A stretch of DNA of 64,000 nt from JANQMX01 sp965247175. GTDB lineage: Bacteria > Pseudomonadota > Alphaproteobacteria > Kiloniellales > DSM-21159. The notes under the pieces were generated by a model. That model was not told the DNA's origin and ran no database searches. It saw nothing but the letters and a program-made list of their open reading frames with translations. The position numbers and the translations under genes were made by a program. The stretch is from positions 3,906,001 through 3,970,000 of the forward strand of contig OZ252006.1 in assembly GCA_965247175.1 (NCBI GenBank), given 5' to 3'. How positions within the stretch are numbered: position 1 is the stretch's first letter; each line of letters begins with the position of its first letter. Shown here in pieces: positions 42,976-50,770 of the stretch.

Positions 42976-43728
42976 ATGAACGAAAGACCCATCGCCCTTG
43001 TCACCGGCGGCGCCCAAGGCATCGGATATGCCTGCGGCGAAGCCATCGCCGCAGACGGCGCCAGCATCGTGCTGGCGGACATCAACGCAGACGGCGTGGT
43101 GGCCGCTGCGGACAAGTTGGGCAGTGGCGCGGTCGGACTGGCCTGCGACATGGGCGATCCGGAGCAGATCGCGGCCCTGTTCGACCGGATCGAACGCGAG
43201 ATCGGTCCGGTCTCCATCCTGGTCAACAATGCCGGCATCGCCGCCCCCGGCGACTTCCTGGAGACCTCGCTGGAGCAGTTCCGCAAGGTCATCGACGTCA
43301 ACCTGATCGGTACCTTCGTGGCGCTGCAACGTGCGGCCAAGACCATGGTGGCGAACGACATCCAGGGCTCGATCGTCAACATGTCCTCGGTCAACGCACA
43401 GGTCGCCATCCCCAGCATCGCCGCCTACTGCGCCTCGAAAGGCGGTGTCATGCAGCTCACCAAGGCGACGGCGCTGGCGCTGGCACCGCACAACATCCGG
43501 GTCAATGCGGTCGGTCCCGGCTCGATCGACACGGAGATGATGGCCGGCGTCAACGCCAATCCCGAGGCCATGAAGATGGTGATGTCGCGCACCCCGCTGA
43601 AGCGGGTCGGCACGCCGCGCGAAATCGGCGACGTCGTCGCCTTTCTTGCCAGCCCCAAGGCGAGCTATATCACCGGTGAGACGATCTATGTCGACGGCGG
43701 GCGCCTCGGCATGAACTATACCTGTTGA
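42976..43728 (+). CDS. Short-chain dehydrogenase/reductase
   Basis: 250-aa classical SDR: TGGAQGIGYACGEAI (cofactor glycine motif, residues 10-24), NNAGIAAPGDF, Ser in NMSSVNAQ and the catalytic YCASK motif (about 155-159). The Asp in VLADINADG after strand 2 favours NAD over NADP. C-terminal GETIYVDGG is standard. It should oxidise a hydroxy-acid or reduce a carbonyl in the pathway of its operon. Confidence 0.9.
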   Translation: MNERPIALVTGGAQGIGYACGEAIAADGASIVLADINADGVVAAADKLGSGAVGLACDMGDPEQIAALFDRIEREIGPVSILVNNAGIAAPGDFLETSLEQFRKVIDVNLIGTFVALQRAAKTMVANDIQGSIVNMSSVNAQVAIPSIAAYCASKGGVMQLTKATALALAPHNIRVNAVGPGSIDTEMMAGVNANPEAMKMVMSRTPLKRVGTPREIGDVVAFLASPKASYITGETIYVDGGRLGMNYTC

Positions 43729-43775
43729 AGAAGGCCGACAGAGCAGCCATCGGCATCTCAGGGAGGAAGGGAAGC

Positions 43776-44342
43776 ATGTTCGATCTCGATAGGTTCATCG
43801 AGGACTGCGTTCGCGCCAGAGCCGAGGACGACAGCCACAAGGCCGTGCGCGAAGTGGTGGCCGCGGCCGTGTCGGACCCCGGCCGTGTGGCCACGGCGCT
43901 CGGCGAGCCGGCCGGAGCGGGCTTCGAGCCCCTCTACCAAAGCGACGAGCTGACCATCCTCAACTTCACCTGGGCGCCGATGATGACCCTGATGCCCCAT
44001 AATCATAACATGTGGGCGGTCATCGGCCTCTATAGCGGCCGCGAGGACAACATCTTCTGGCGCCGGGAAGAGGGCCGCATCGAGGCGGCCGGCGCCAAGG
44101 CCCTGATGCCGGGCCAAGCGGCGGCGCTGGGCAAGGACATCATCCACTCGGTCACCAACCCGATCGAACGGATGACCTCGGCCCTGCATGTCTACGGCGG
44201 CAACTTCTTCGCCCCGGGGCGCAGCGAGTGGGACGCGGAGACGCTGGAGGAGCACCCCTTCGACTTCGACAAGAGCCGGCGGATCTTCCGGGAGGCGAAC
44301 GCCCGCTTCGACTTGACCAAGGGGCAGGAAACGGCTGCCTAG
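43776..44342 (+). CDS. Thiol-dioxygenase-like cupin (COG5553-type metal enzyme)
   Basis: 188-aa double-stranded beta-helix protein. The metal site is visible as His75-x-His77 in MPHNHNMWAVIGLYSGRE and His124 in DIIHSVTNP, the HxH...H layout and HxVxN motif of cysteine dioxygenase-type enzymes; His138 in ALHVYGG is a further candidate. Such enzymes add O2 to a thiol to give a sulfinic acid. ATG 43776 has an excellent GGGAGGAAGGG site. The position before a CoA-transferase and a sulfate/sulfite exporter makes a thiol-to-sulfinate step plausible. The specific substrate (cysteine, 3-mercaptopropionate or other) is not known, and many COG5553 members are uncharacterised. Confidence 0.68.
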   Translation: MFDLDRFIEDCVRARAEDDSHKAVREVVAAAVSDPGRVATALGEPAGAGFEPLYQSDELTILNFTWAPMMTLMPHNHNMWAVIGLYSGREDNIFWRREEGRIEAAGAKALMPGQAAALGKDIIHSVTNPIERMTSALHVYGGNFFAPGRSEWDAETLEEHPFDFDKSRRIFREANARFDLTKGQETAA

Positions 44343-44375
44343 GCCTGCCGGCGCGCCCCAGCGAAAGGACTGATC

Positions 44376-45542
44376 ATGCTTGCCCTCGAGGGAATCAAAG
44401 TCGTCGAGTTCTGCGAGATTGCAGCCGGCCCCTTCTGTGCCATGCTGTTGGCGGACATGGGCGCTGACGTCATCAAGGTCGAGCGCCCGGCCGGCGACGC
44501 CATGCGGAGCTGGCCGCCGGTCAACGAGGGCTACAGCGAGAACTTCGCCTCGATCAACCGCAACAAGCGCTCGGTGGTGCTCGACCTCAAGACACCCGAA
44601 GGGTTGCATGCGGCCAAGGCGATCATCCTCGACAGCGACGTGGTGGTGGAGAACTTCCGGCCCGGAGTCATGGCCCGTTTGGGGATCGACTACGCCAGCA
44701 TGTCGGCCGAGAAGCCGGGCCTGATCTACTGCTCGATCTCAGCCTTCGGCCAGGAGGGACCGCGGTCCAAGCAGGGCGGCTTCGACCTGACCATGCAGGC
44801 CATGTCCGGCATCATGAGCATCACCGGGGAGCCGGGCGGGGATCCCATCAAGTGCGGCCTGCCGCTCTGCGACTTCGTGGCCGCGCTCTATGGCGCCTTC
44901 GCCGTCACGGCGGCGCTGCACCAGCGGCAGGTCACCGGCAAGGGCCAGAACGTGGATGTTTCCATGCTCGGCACGTCCCTCGGTGTGGCGGCGCTGCAGA
45001 CCAGCGAGTACTTCGGCACCGGCCGGGACCCGCGCAAGCTCGGCTCGGCCCACCCGCGCAACGCGCCCTACCAGGCCTTTCGCGCCAAGGACGGCCACTT
45101 CGGCATGGCCGCCGGCAACAACAGCCTCTGGCACAGTGTCTGCGACGTGGTGGCGCTGCCCGAACTGAAGGAGGACGAGCGCTACCTGACCCCCAGCCTG
45201 CGGGCGCAGAATCAAGATGCGCTCCGGGTCACGCTGGAAGAGGTCTTCGAGACCAAGGAGGTTGCCCACTGGCTGGCCGCTTTCGCCGAAGTCGGCGTGC
45301 CTTGCAGCCCGATCAACAGCTACTCGGAAGCCTTGAGCGATCCCCAGGTCGACTACATGGGCTGGGTCCAGGAGATCACCCTGCCGAACGGCAAGGTCAC
45401 CAAGACCTTCGGCTCGCCTCTGCGCATCAACGGCGCGACGCTGCCGATCGCCGCCAACCCGCCGGGTCTCGGCGAGCATACCGAGGAGGTTCTCGGCAAG
45501 CTCGACGCCGCCAACCTCAGCACCCCGGTGATGTCGGCTTAG
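44376..45542 (+). CDS. CaiB/BaiF family (class III) CoA-transferase, second copy
   Basis: 388 aa. Motifs: GPFCAMLLADMGADVIKVERPAG, NRNKRSVVLDLKTPEG, VVVENFRPGVM and SAFGQEGPRSKQGGFDL. Asp166 in LPLCDFVAA is the expected catalytic aspartate. It shares the family but not close identity with the copy at 3973. The gap to the crotonase-like gene is 4 bp. Class III transferases are known to activate sulfinated short acids such as 3-sulfinopropionate; here that is only a contextual suggestion. Confidence 0.9.
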   Translation: MLALEGIKVVEFCEIAAGPFCAMLLADMGADVIKVERPAGDAMRSWPPVNEGYSENFASINRNKRSVVLDLKTPEGLHAAKAIILDSDVVVENFRPGVMARLGIDYASMSAEKPGLIYCSISAFGQEGPRSKQGGFDLTMQAMSGIMSITGEPGGDPIKCGLPLCDFVAALYGAFAVTAALHQRQVTGKGQNVDVSMLGTSLGVAALQTSEYFGTGRDPRKLGSAHPRNAPYQAFRAKDGHFGMAAGNNSLWHSVCDVVALPELKEDERYLTPSLRAQNQDALRVTLEEVFETKEVAHWLAAFAEVGVPCSPINSYSEALSDPQVDYMGWVQEITLPNGKVTKTFGSPLRINGATLPIAANPPGLGEHTEEVLGKLDAANLSTPVMSA

Positions 45543-45546
45543 CGCG

Positions 45547-46317
45547 ATGGACGAGGGGGCTTCCGCCGAGCCGGTGCTGCGGGTCGAACGCTCGGAGGGC
45601 CTGCTGGCCCTGACGCTGAACCGGCCCAAGCAGGGCAATGCGCTGAGCCCTGCGCTGGTCGAGGCGCTGATCGAGACTCTCGACAGAGCCCAGGACGTGC
45701 GCCTCTGCGTGTTGCGCGGCGAAGGCCGGCACTTCTGCACCGGCTTCGATCTCTCGGACCTCGAGGCCTTGAGCGACGGCGATCTGTTGTGGCGCTTCCT
45801 GCGCATCGAAACGCTCTTGCAGACGGTGCATCACGCCCCCTTTCCGGTGGCCGCTTTCGCGCAAAACCAGGTGGTCGGCGCCGGCGCCGATCTCTTCGCC
45901 GCCTGCTGGCAGAGGATTGCCGCGCCCGATGCCAAGTTCCGCATGCCGGGCTGGAACTTCGAGCTGGCGCTCGGCACCCGCCGCCTGACCCGGCTGATCG
46001 GCCAGGACGCCGCGCGGGATCTCCTGATCGACACCAAGGTGCTGCCGGCGGAGGGCGCGCTGTCCTGCGGCCTGGCGAGCGAGATTGCAGCGCCGGATGC
46101 CTGGCCGGCTATGATCGATGCTCTACTGGAGCGCGCCTCCGCCCTGCCGCCCGATGCCCTCAGCGCGCTGTTCCAGGTCACCGGCACGGACACCCGCGAC
46201 GCGGACCTGGCCGAGGTCGTCAGGACGGCCGGCCGCCCCGGACTGAAAGAGAGAGTTGCCGCCTACCGCAATAGGGTGTTAGCCGCTAAGGCCGAACGCG
46301 CCGCCGGCCGGCGCTAG
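45547..46317 (+). CDS. Crotonase-fold protein lacking both hydratase glutamates
   Basis: 256 aa. Clear crotonase fold: EGLLALTLNRPKQGNALSPALVEAL, FCTGFDLSDLEAL (oxyanion hole) and QNQVVGAGADLFAAC. The position of the first catalytic Glu holds Asp (GAGAD, about residue 115) and the second (usually FGxPE) reads FRMPGWN, so ordinary enoyl-CoA hydration is unlikely. Other crotonase reactions (isomerisation, thioester hydrolysis, C-C or C-S bond cleavage) stay open. It follows the CoA-transferase by 4 bp and should act on its CoA ester. Confidence 0.82.
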   Translation: MDEGASAEPVLRVERSEGLLALTLNRPKQGNALSPALVEALIETLDRAQDVRLCVLRGEGRHFCTGFDLSDLEALSDGDLLWRFLRIETLLQTVHHAPFPVAAFAQNQVVGAGADLFAACWQRIAAPDAKFRMPGWNFELALGTRRLTRLIGQDAARDLLIDTKVLPAEGALSCGLASEIAAPDAWPAMIDALLERASALPPDALSALFQVTGTDTRDADLAEVVRTAGRPGLKERVAAYRNRVLAAKAERAAGRR

Positions 46318-46341
46318 TCTCTCGACAGCAAGGTTGTTTCG

Positions 46342-47376
46342 GTGAGCTCTTCCTCAGGCTCCTCTTCATCGCGCCTCTCCGAGATACGCAAGCGCGGGGC
46401 GGTCTTGGCGCCCGGCCTGCTGATCTCGGCGGTGCTGGCCATCGCCGCCCAGTTCCTCTCCGATCACTACGGCGCGCCGGCCATGCTGATGGCGCTGCTG
46501 CTCGGCATGGCGCTGAGCTTCCTGGCGGAGGAGGGGCGCTGCGTCCCGGGCATCGAGTTCTCCGCCCGCAGCGTCTTGCGGCTTGGCGTCGCCCTGCTGG
46601 GTGCCCGCATCAGCTTCGATCTGCTGGCCGGGCTGGGCTGGCAGGTCATCGCCTTGGTGATTGGCGGCGTGATCGCCACCGTGCTCTTCGGCCTGATCGG
46701 CGCGCGGTTCCTGGGGCGCGGCTGGCGCCTCGCGCTCCTGACCAGCGGCTCGGTCGCCATCTGCGGCGCCTCGGCGGCCATGGCCATCGCCGCCGTGCTG
46801 CCCAAGAACCAGCACTCAGAGCGCAACCTGATCTTCACGGTGCTGAGCGTCACCCTGCTCAGCACGCTGGCCATGATCGTCTATCCCATCGTCGCCGGCG
46901 GCCTCGCGCTCGACGACCGCGCAACGGGCATCTTTCTCGGCGCGACCATCCACGACGTGGCCCAGGTGGTCGGCGCCGGCTTCTCGGTGTCGGAGGAGGC
47001 GGGAGAGACCGCGACGCTGGTCAAGCTCATCCGCGTGAGCCTTTTGGCGCCCATGGTCCTGATCTTCGGGCTGGCCATCGTCGCGCTCGGCATCAAGCAG
47101 TCGAGGGAGGGCGGGCGCCCGCCGCTCGTTCCCGGCTTCATCCTCGCCTTCCTGGCCCTGGCGACCCTCAACTCCTTTCAGGCCATTCCCGAGGTGATCG
47201 CCGACGAGCTGGCGGCGGTTTCCCGCTGGGCGCTGCTGACGGCGATCGCGGCGGTCGGCATGAAGACCTCACTGAGGCGCATCCGCGACATCGGCGGCCA
47301 GGCGATCGTGCTGATCGTCGCCGAGACGCTCTTCCTCGCTGCCTTTATCCTCGCTGGGCTGCTCTACCTCGTTTAG
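46342..47376 (+). CDS. YeiH-type putative sulfate/sulfite exporter
   Basis: 344-aa inner-membrane protein with about ten to eleven hydrophobic segments. It matches the YeiH/UPF0324 (putative sulfate exporter) family: LRLGVALLGARISFDLLAGLGW, TSGSVAICGASAAMAIAAVLP, GATIHDVAQVVGAGFSVSEEA and the closing AIAAVGMKTSLRRI. Family members occur in sulfonate and sulfolactate degradation loci, where they are thought to expel sulfite or sulfate. Start is GTG 46342. It is the last gene of the eight-gene operon and strongly supports release of inorganic sulfur by that operon. Confidence 0.85.
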   Translation: MSSSSGSSSSRLSEIRKRGAVLAPGLLISAVLAIAAQFLSDHYGAPAMLMALLLGMALSFLAEEGRCVPGIEFSARSVLRLGVALLGARISFDLLAGLGWQVIALVIGGVIATVLFGLIGARFLGRGWRLALLTSGSVAICGASAAMAIAAVLPKNQHSERNLIFTVLSVTLLSTLAMIVYPIVAGGLALDDRATGIFLGATIHDVAQVVGAGFSVSEEAGETATLVKLIRVSLLAPMVLIFGLAIVALGIKQSREGGRPPLVPGFILAFLALATLNSFQAIPEVIADELAAVSRWALLTAIAAVGMKTSLRRIRDIGGQAIVLIVAETLFLAAFILAGLLYLV

Positions 47377-47409
47377 CGACGCGGTTGCCGGGCCGGGCGC
47401 CTAACAGTC

Positions 47410-47423
47410 GGGCGGCGTCGCCC
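47410..47423 (+). terminator. Possible hairpin after the sulfur operon
   Basis: GGGCG-GCGT-CGCCC (47410-47423), 34 bp after the exporter stop, flanked by ACAG and TGT that extend pairing partly. No U-tract. Position is the main argument. Confidence 0.3.
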
Positions 47424-47529
47424 TGTTGCACGGCAAGCAATTCTCCATTCGGTCCGGGCTCCATTAAAGACCGAAGCTGCGAACGCCACCTCCGAAGGGC
47501 CGCTTTGAACGGAAAGGGAGGAACCGGCG

Positions 47530-48594
47530 ATGAAGGATTTTGCATCTGACAATCTGATGGGCGGAGGTGGCGCGAGAGGGCGCAACACTCTCCTGTCGAT
47601 ACCGGCGCTCGCACTGGCTCTGGGCCTGTCGCTCGGGGTGGTCGTGGCGGCCGATGCGGCACAGGTCGAGGTTCTCGACCCCATCGCCCTGCCCAGCGGG
47701 TTCCTCTATCCCAACGGCATTACGCAGGCGCCGGATGGCACGCTGTTCGTCGGCTCAGTGGTCAGCGGAGAGATCGTGACTGTCGGGGATCAGGGAGTCG
47801 CGCGTTTCGATGCGCAGGACCCCTCCGTGTTTGCGGGCACCGCTCTTCGCATGGACGCCAATGCCAGGCGCGTTTGGGGCTCCTCCCCCGATTTCCTGGG
47901 GGTCGAGCAGCCGGATGGCAGCATCCATCGGCGCGCTCATCGGATCTTTGCCCGCGACGTCGACACGGGCGTGGTCGACCTTGTGATGCTTGTGCCCGAC
48001 GCCGGCTTCGCCAACGACATCGCCATCGGCGCTGACGGCACGCTGTTCATCACCGACACGAGCATACCGCGCATTCTTACGCTTCCGCCCGGTGCCAACC
48101 GCCTTTCGGTTCTTCTTTGGGATGGGCGCCTTGCCTCCGATGGCGAGGGGGTCGACGGCATAGGCGCGGCCGGAATCGCCATCGCCGCCGACGGCCAGAG
48201 CCTCCTGGTTGGGCTCTATGGCGCGGGCACCGTGTTCGCGATCGAGGATACCGGCTCGGGCAACATGGAGGCTCGCCCGATCGAGCTCCAACGGCCGCTC
48301 GAGAATCCCGATGGATTCACCATCGACCGGAACGGCAACCTCTTGCTGGTCGAGGGCAGCGTCGCCAGCGGAAACGGCCGGCTGACCCGCATCGTCGATC
48401 CCCTGTCCGCCGGCCCCCGGCCGGTCGAGACGCTGGTCGATGATCTCGACATCCCGGTCAATCTGCTGATCGACGCGGCCGATCCTTCGCTCGTCTATGT
48501 GACGGAGTCCGGGCTGGGACACCGCTTCACCGACAGCCGCCGCGCGGACAACCCGCCGGACGTGTTCTATGTCCGGCGTTACCGGCTGAACTGA
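47530..48594 (+). CDS. Exported NHL/SMP-30-like beta-propeller protein
   Basis: 354 aa. Basic N terminus then a hydrophobic segment (LLSIPALALALGLSLGVVVAADA, about residues 21-43) that looks like a signal peptide or anchor. The rest shows six propeller-like repeats such as ITQAPDGTLFVGS, IAIGADGTLFITD, IAADGQSLLVGL and IDRNGNLLLVE. Gluconolactonase-like and NHL proteins share this pattern; no catalytic residues are certain. The ribosome site GGGAGG is good. The 3' end overlaps the convergent LysR gene by 16 bp, and that LysR may not be related functionally. Confidence 0.72.
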   Translation: MKDFASDNLMGGGGARGRNTLLSIPALALALGLSLGVVVAADAAQVEVLDPIALPSGFLYPNGITQAPDGTLFVGSVVSGEIVTVGDQGVARFDAQDPSVFAGTALRMDANARRVWGSSPDFLGVEQPDGSIHRRAHRIFARDVDTGVVDLVMLVPDAGFANDIAIGADGTLFITDTSIPRILTLPPGANRLSVLLWDGRLASDGEGVDGIGAAGIAIAADGQSLLVGLYGAGTVFAIEDTGSGNMEARPIELQRPLENPDGFTIDRNGNLLLVEGSVASGNGRLTRIVDPLSAGPRPVETLVDDLDIPVNLLIDAADPSLVYVTESGLGHRFTDSRRADNPPDVFYVRRYRLN

Positions 48595-49529
48595 GGCGGT
48601 GGAGCGAAGGCCGCTTCGCGTGAGAAGGTGGAAACCAGGAAGTCAACGAACACCCGGATCTTGCTCGGCACGAAATCCGAGGCTGGATAGACCGCATAGA
48701 TCCCCGTCTCCGGGACCTGCCAGTCATCCAGCACCGGAACGAGACGCCCGTCGTTCAAGCTCTCGCGCGTGATGAAATCGGCGAGCAGCGCGATCCCCTG
48801 GCCAGCGAGGGCCGCTTCATACAAGGCAAGCGCATCGTTGCAGCGCAGCGCTGGTATGAGCGGCACTCGCACCACCTCCTCATTGCGCTGAAGAGTCCAG
48901 GCCTCGCCCCCGCGCAGGTAGGAGAAGTGCAGGGTCCGCTGCGTCCGCAGGTCCTGCGGGCTACGCAGGGCCGGGGACGATGCGAGGTAGTCCGGCGCAG
49001 CCACCAGGCGCCGCACATTCCGGGCCAATCGACGGGCGACCAGGCCGGAATCTTCGAGGCGGCCAATCCGGATGGCGACGTCGACGCGAGACCCAATCAG
49101 ATCGACATTCTGGTCGCCATACATCAGGTCGATCTGGAGTGCGGGGTTCTCCTGAAGGAACCGAGGCAGGGCGCGCGAAAGATAGAGGCGGCCAAAGCTG
49201 GCAGGTGCGGAGACCCTCAGGAGGCCGGTCGGCCGATCACCGAGCGAGCTGGCCATGGCATCGGCCGCTGCGATGGCGGAAAGGATGTCTTCGCTTTCGC
49301 GCCAATAGAGCGCGCCGGCATCGGTCAGCGCCACCCGCCGAGTGCTCCGCACGAAGAGCGCGACGCCGAGACGCTCCTCCAGGCGTTGGATACGCCGGCC
49401 GAGCGACGAAGGCGTCAGGTTCAGCTCGCGCGCGGCCGCTGCGAAGTTGAGCCGCCGCGCGCTCTCGACGAAGGCCCGCATCAGCGCTATGCGGTCGTTG
49501 TCCAGTTGGGTCAGCATCTTGCTAGACAT
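48579..49529 (-). CDS. LysR family transcriptional regulator
   Basis: About 316 aa. HTH in RAFVESARRLNFAAAARELN and PSSLGRRIQRLEERLGVALF; the effector domain has the CrgA/DmlR-like segment LRVSAPASFGRLYLSRALPRFL and a DVAIRIG motif. Starts at 49529 or 49517 are both possible; the longer frame from 49580 runs through the operator-like repeats and is rejected. It is downstream of marR on the same strand. Nested inverted repeats right before its start suggest autoregulation; no divergent target gene sits next to it. Confidence 0.88.
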   Translation of the reverse strand: MSSKMLTQLDNDRIALMRAFVESARRLNFAAAARELNLTPSSLGRRIQRLEERLGVALFVRSTRRVALTDAGALYWRESEDILSAIAAADAMASSLGDRPTGLLRVSAPASFGRLYLSRALPRFLQENPALQIDLMYGDQNVDLIGSRVDVAIRIGRLEDSGLVARRLARNVRRLVAAPDYLASSPALRSPQDLRTQRTLHFSYLRGGEAWTLQRNEEVVRVPLIPALRCNDALALYEAALAGQGIALLADFITRESLNDGRLVPVLDDWQVPETGIYAVYPASDFVPSKIRVFVDFLVSTFSREAAFAPPPQFSR

Positions 49530-49532
49530 AGG

Positions 49533-49588
49533 CAGGAGATAATTGCGCCGGACGCAATTGAGAATGGTATCTGCGAGCAATTATCCTG
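49533..49588 (-). promoter_or_regulatory. Nested inverted repeats before the LysR gene
   Basis: AATTGCG-CCGGA-CGCAATT (49541-49547 and 49553-49559) contains a T-N11-A pattern. It is nested in a larger dyad: CAGGAGATAATTGC (49533-49546) against GCAATTATCCTG (49577-49588), perfect apart from a 2-base insertion in the left arm. Three copies of the ATTGC half-site are thus present in 56 bp, fitting a LysR tetramer site. Confidence 0.5.
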
Positions 49589-49681
49589 CTGCGCCCAACC
49601 TGCGCCGTCTCCTCTCGCGACGCGGCCGCCCACCGCAGCGTCGCTGGATTTCGCGCTTTTGGGTCGCTCTTGGAGGACCAA

Positions 49682-50176
49682 TCAGATCCCCTGACCAGGA
49701 ATAGGGCAGTCGCTGCAGGTCTGGACGGCACAGAGGCGGCAAATGCGGTGCTTTGCCATCTCGCTATCAGGCAGGTTCGTCAGGACCTTTGCGAGCAAGT
49801 CACCGAGAACCAGCCGCTCGTCAGCGGAGAGCCCCTCAAGAGCCGAGTCCAGCGTATCGAGACGACGGTCCATCAGCCGCTGACGCAGCTTGCCGCCTTT
49901 TGGCGTCAGATGCAGCGCGACAGCCCGGCCATCCGCGGCCTTGCGTCGCTCGACGAGACGGTCCTCTTCCAGGCGGTCGATCAAACGCACGGTGCCGGGA
50001 TGTGAAAGATCGAGAACCTGGCGCAGGATTTCGACGGACAGCCCAGGGGCATATCCAAGAACGACGATTGCCGCAGCCGACTCACCAGAGCGATCGAAGG
50101 CCTGTTTCATGCCCGACTTGATCCGGTCGGTGATTGCCAGGGCAAGCGCACCCAGCAGATTCGTCGTGCGATCCAT
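49682..50176 (-). CDS. MarR family transcriptional regulator with four-Cys tail
   Basis: 164 aa. Winged helix in LSVEILRQVLDLSHPGTVRLIDRLEEDRLVERRKAADGR with the wing Arg/Asp pair (DGRAVALHLTPKGG). The C terminus carries HRICRLCAVQTCSDCPIPG: four Cys in a CxxC-x4-CxxC layout suited to zinc binding or redox sensing. Two palindromic boxes lie between it and the divergent SnoaL-like gene, so it most likely represses itself and that two-gene operon. Confidence 0.88.
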   Translation of the reverse strand: MDRTTNLLGALALAITDRIKSGMKQAFDRSGESAAAIVVLGYAPGLSVEILRQVLDLSHPGTVRLIDRLEEDRLVERRKAADGRAVALHLTPKGGKLRQRLMDRRLDTLDSALEGLSADERLVLGDLLAKVLTNLPDSEMAKHRICRLCAVQTCSDCPIPGQGI

Positions 50177-50186
50177 CTCGGCAATC

Positions 50187-50246
50187 TATGCGCGGCGCAT
50201 AAAATCTGCAATTGGAGGATTGACGGATATATATGCGTCACGCAGA
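50187..50246. promoter_or_regulatory. Two MarR operator boxes in a divergent promoter
   Basis: Box 1: TATGCGC-G-GCGCATA (50187-50201), a perfect 15-bp palindrome. Box 2: TATGCGT-C-ACGCAGA (50232-50246), one mismatch from perfect. Their centres are 45 bp apart. Box 1 is 11 bp from the marR start (50176); a TTGACG at 50220-50225 lies between the boxes and could be the -35 of the plus-strand genes. Confidence 0.65.
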
Positions 50247-50281
50247 TTTTTTTGCGGCAGCACATTTCTTGAGGCGTAGCT

Positions 50282-50755
50282 ATGACCCCCGAACGCATGT
50301 ACGAACTCGCCGCCGGACTGGGCGCCGCCAAGAACCGGCAGGATGTGGCGGCCGCCCTTACCTTCATGCACGACGACATCGAACTGACCTCGCCGGCCTG
50401 GGGCGCCGTCGCCCGTGGCAAGGCGGAGAATGCGGTCCTGCTCACGCACTTCTTCGCCAACTATCCGGACTACGAAGTGAGCTTCGAGGGCTACGTCGCC
50501 GATGGCGAACGTTTCGTCGGTTGGGGCAGGGTCCGCATGACGATGGCTGCCGACGCGAGCGATGCGAAAGGTCTGTCGCCCAACGGCCGCCGTATCGAGA
50601 TCCCGGTGACCATCCGGATGACCTTCAAGGACGATCTGATCGCAACCGAGCACTTCCTGTGCGACCTGGCGCAGATCGCCGCCCAGTCCGGCATCTCCGT
50701 CGACGGCATGTGGACGAACGTCTTCGGCGCCTCGCCGCACTCGACCGCGGCCTGA
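50282..50755 (+). CDS. SnoaL/NTF2-like family protein
   Basis: 157 aa. An NTF2-like cone fold is suggested by the N-terminal helix MYELAAGLGAAKNRQDVAAALTFMHDDIELTSPAWG and by HFFANYPDYEVSFEGYVADGERFVGWGRVRMT. SnoaL-like proteins include polyketide cyclases, hydrolases and binding proteins. First of two genes divergent from marR; the product pair may handle a xenobiotic sensed by MarR. Confidence 0.75.
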   Translation: MTPERMYELAAGLGAAKNRQDVAAALTFMHDDIELTSPAWGAVARGKAENAVLLTHFFANYPDYEVSFEGYVADGERFVGWGRVRMTMAADASDAKGLSPNGRRIEIPVTIRMTFKDDLIATEHFLCDLAQIAAQSGISVDGMWTNVFGASPHSTAA

Positions 50756-50770
50756 AGGCGGAAGATCGTC

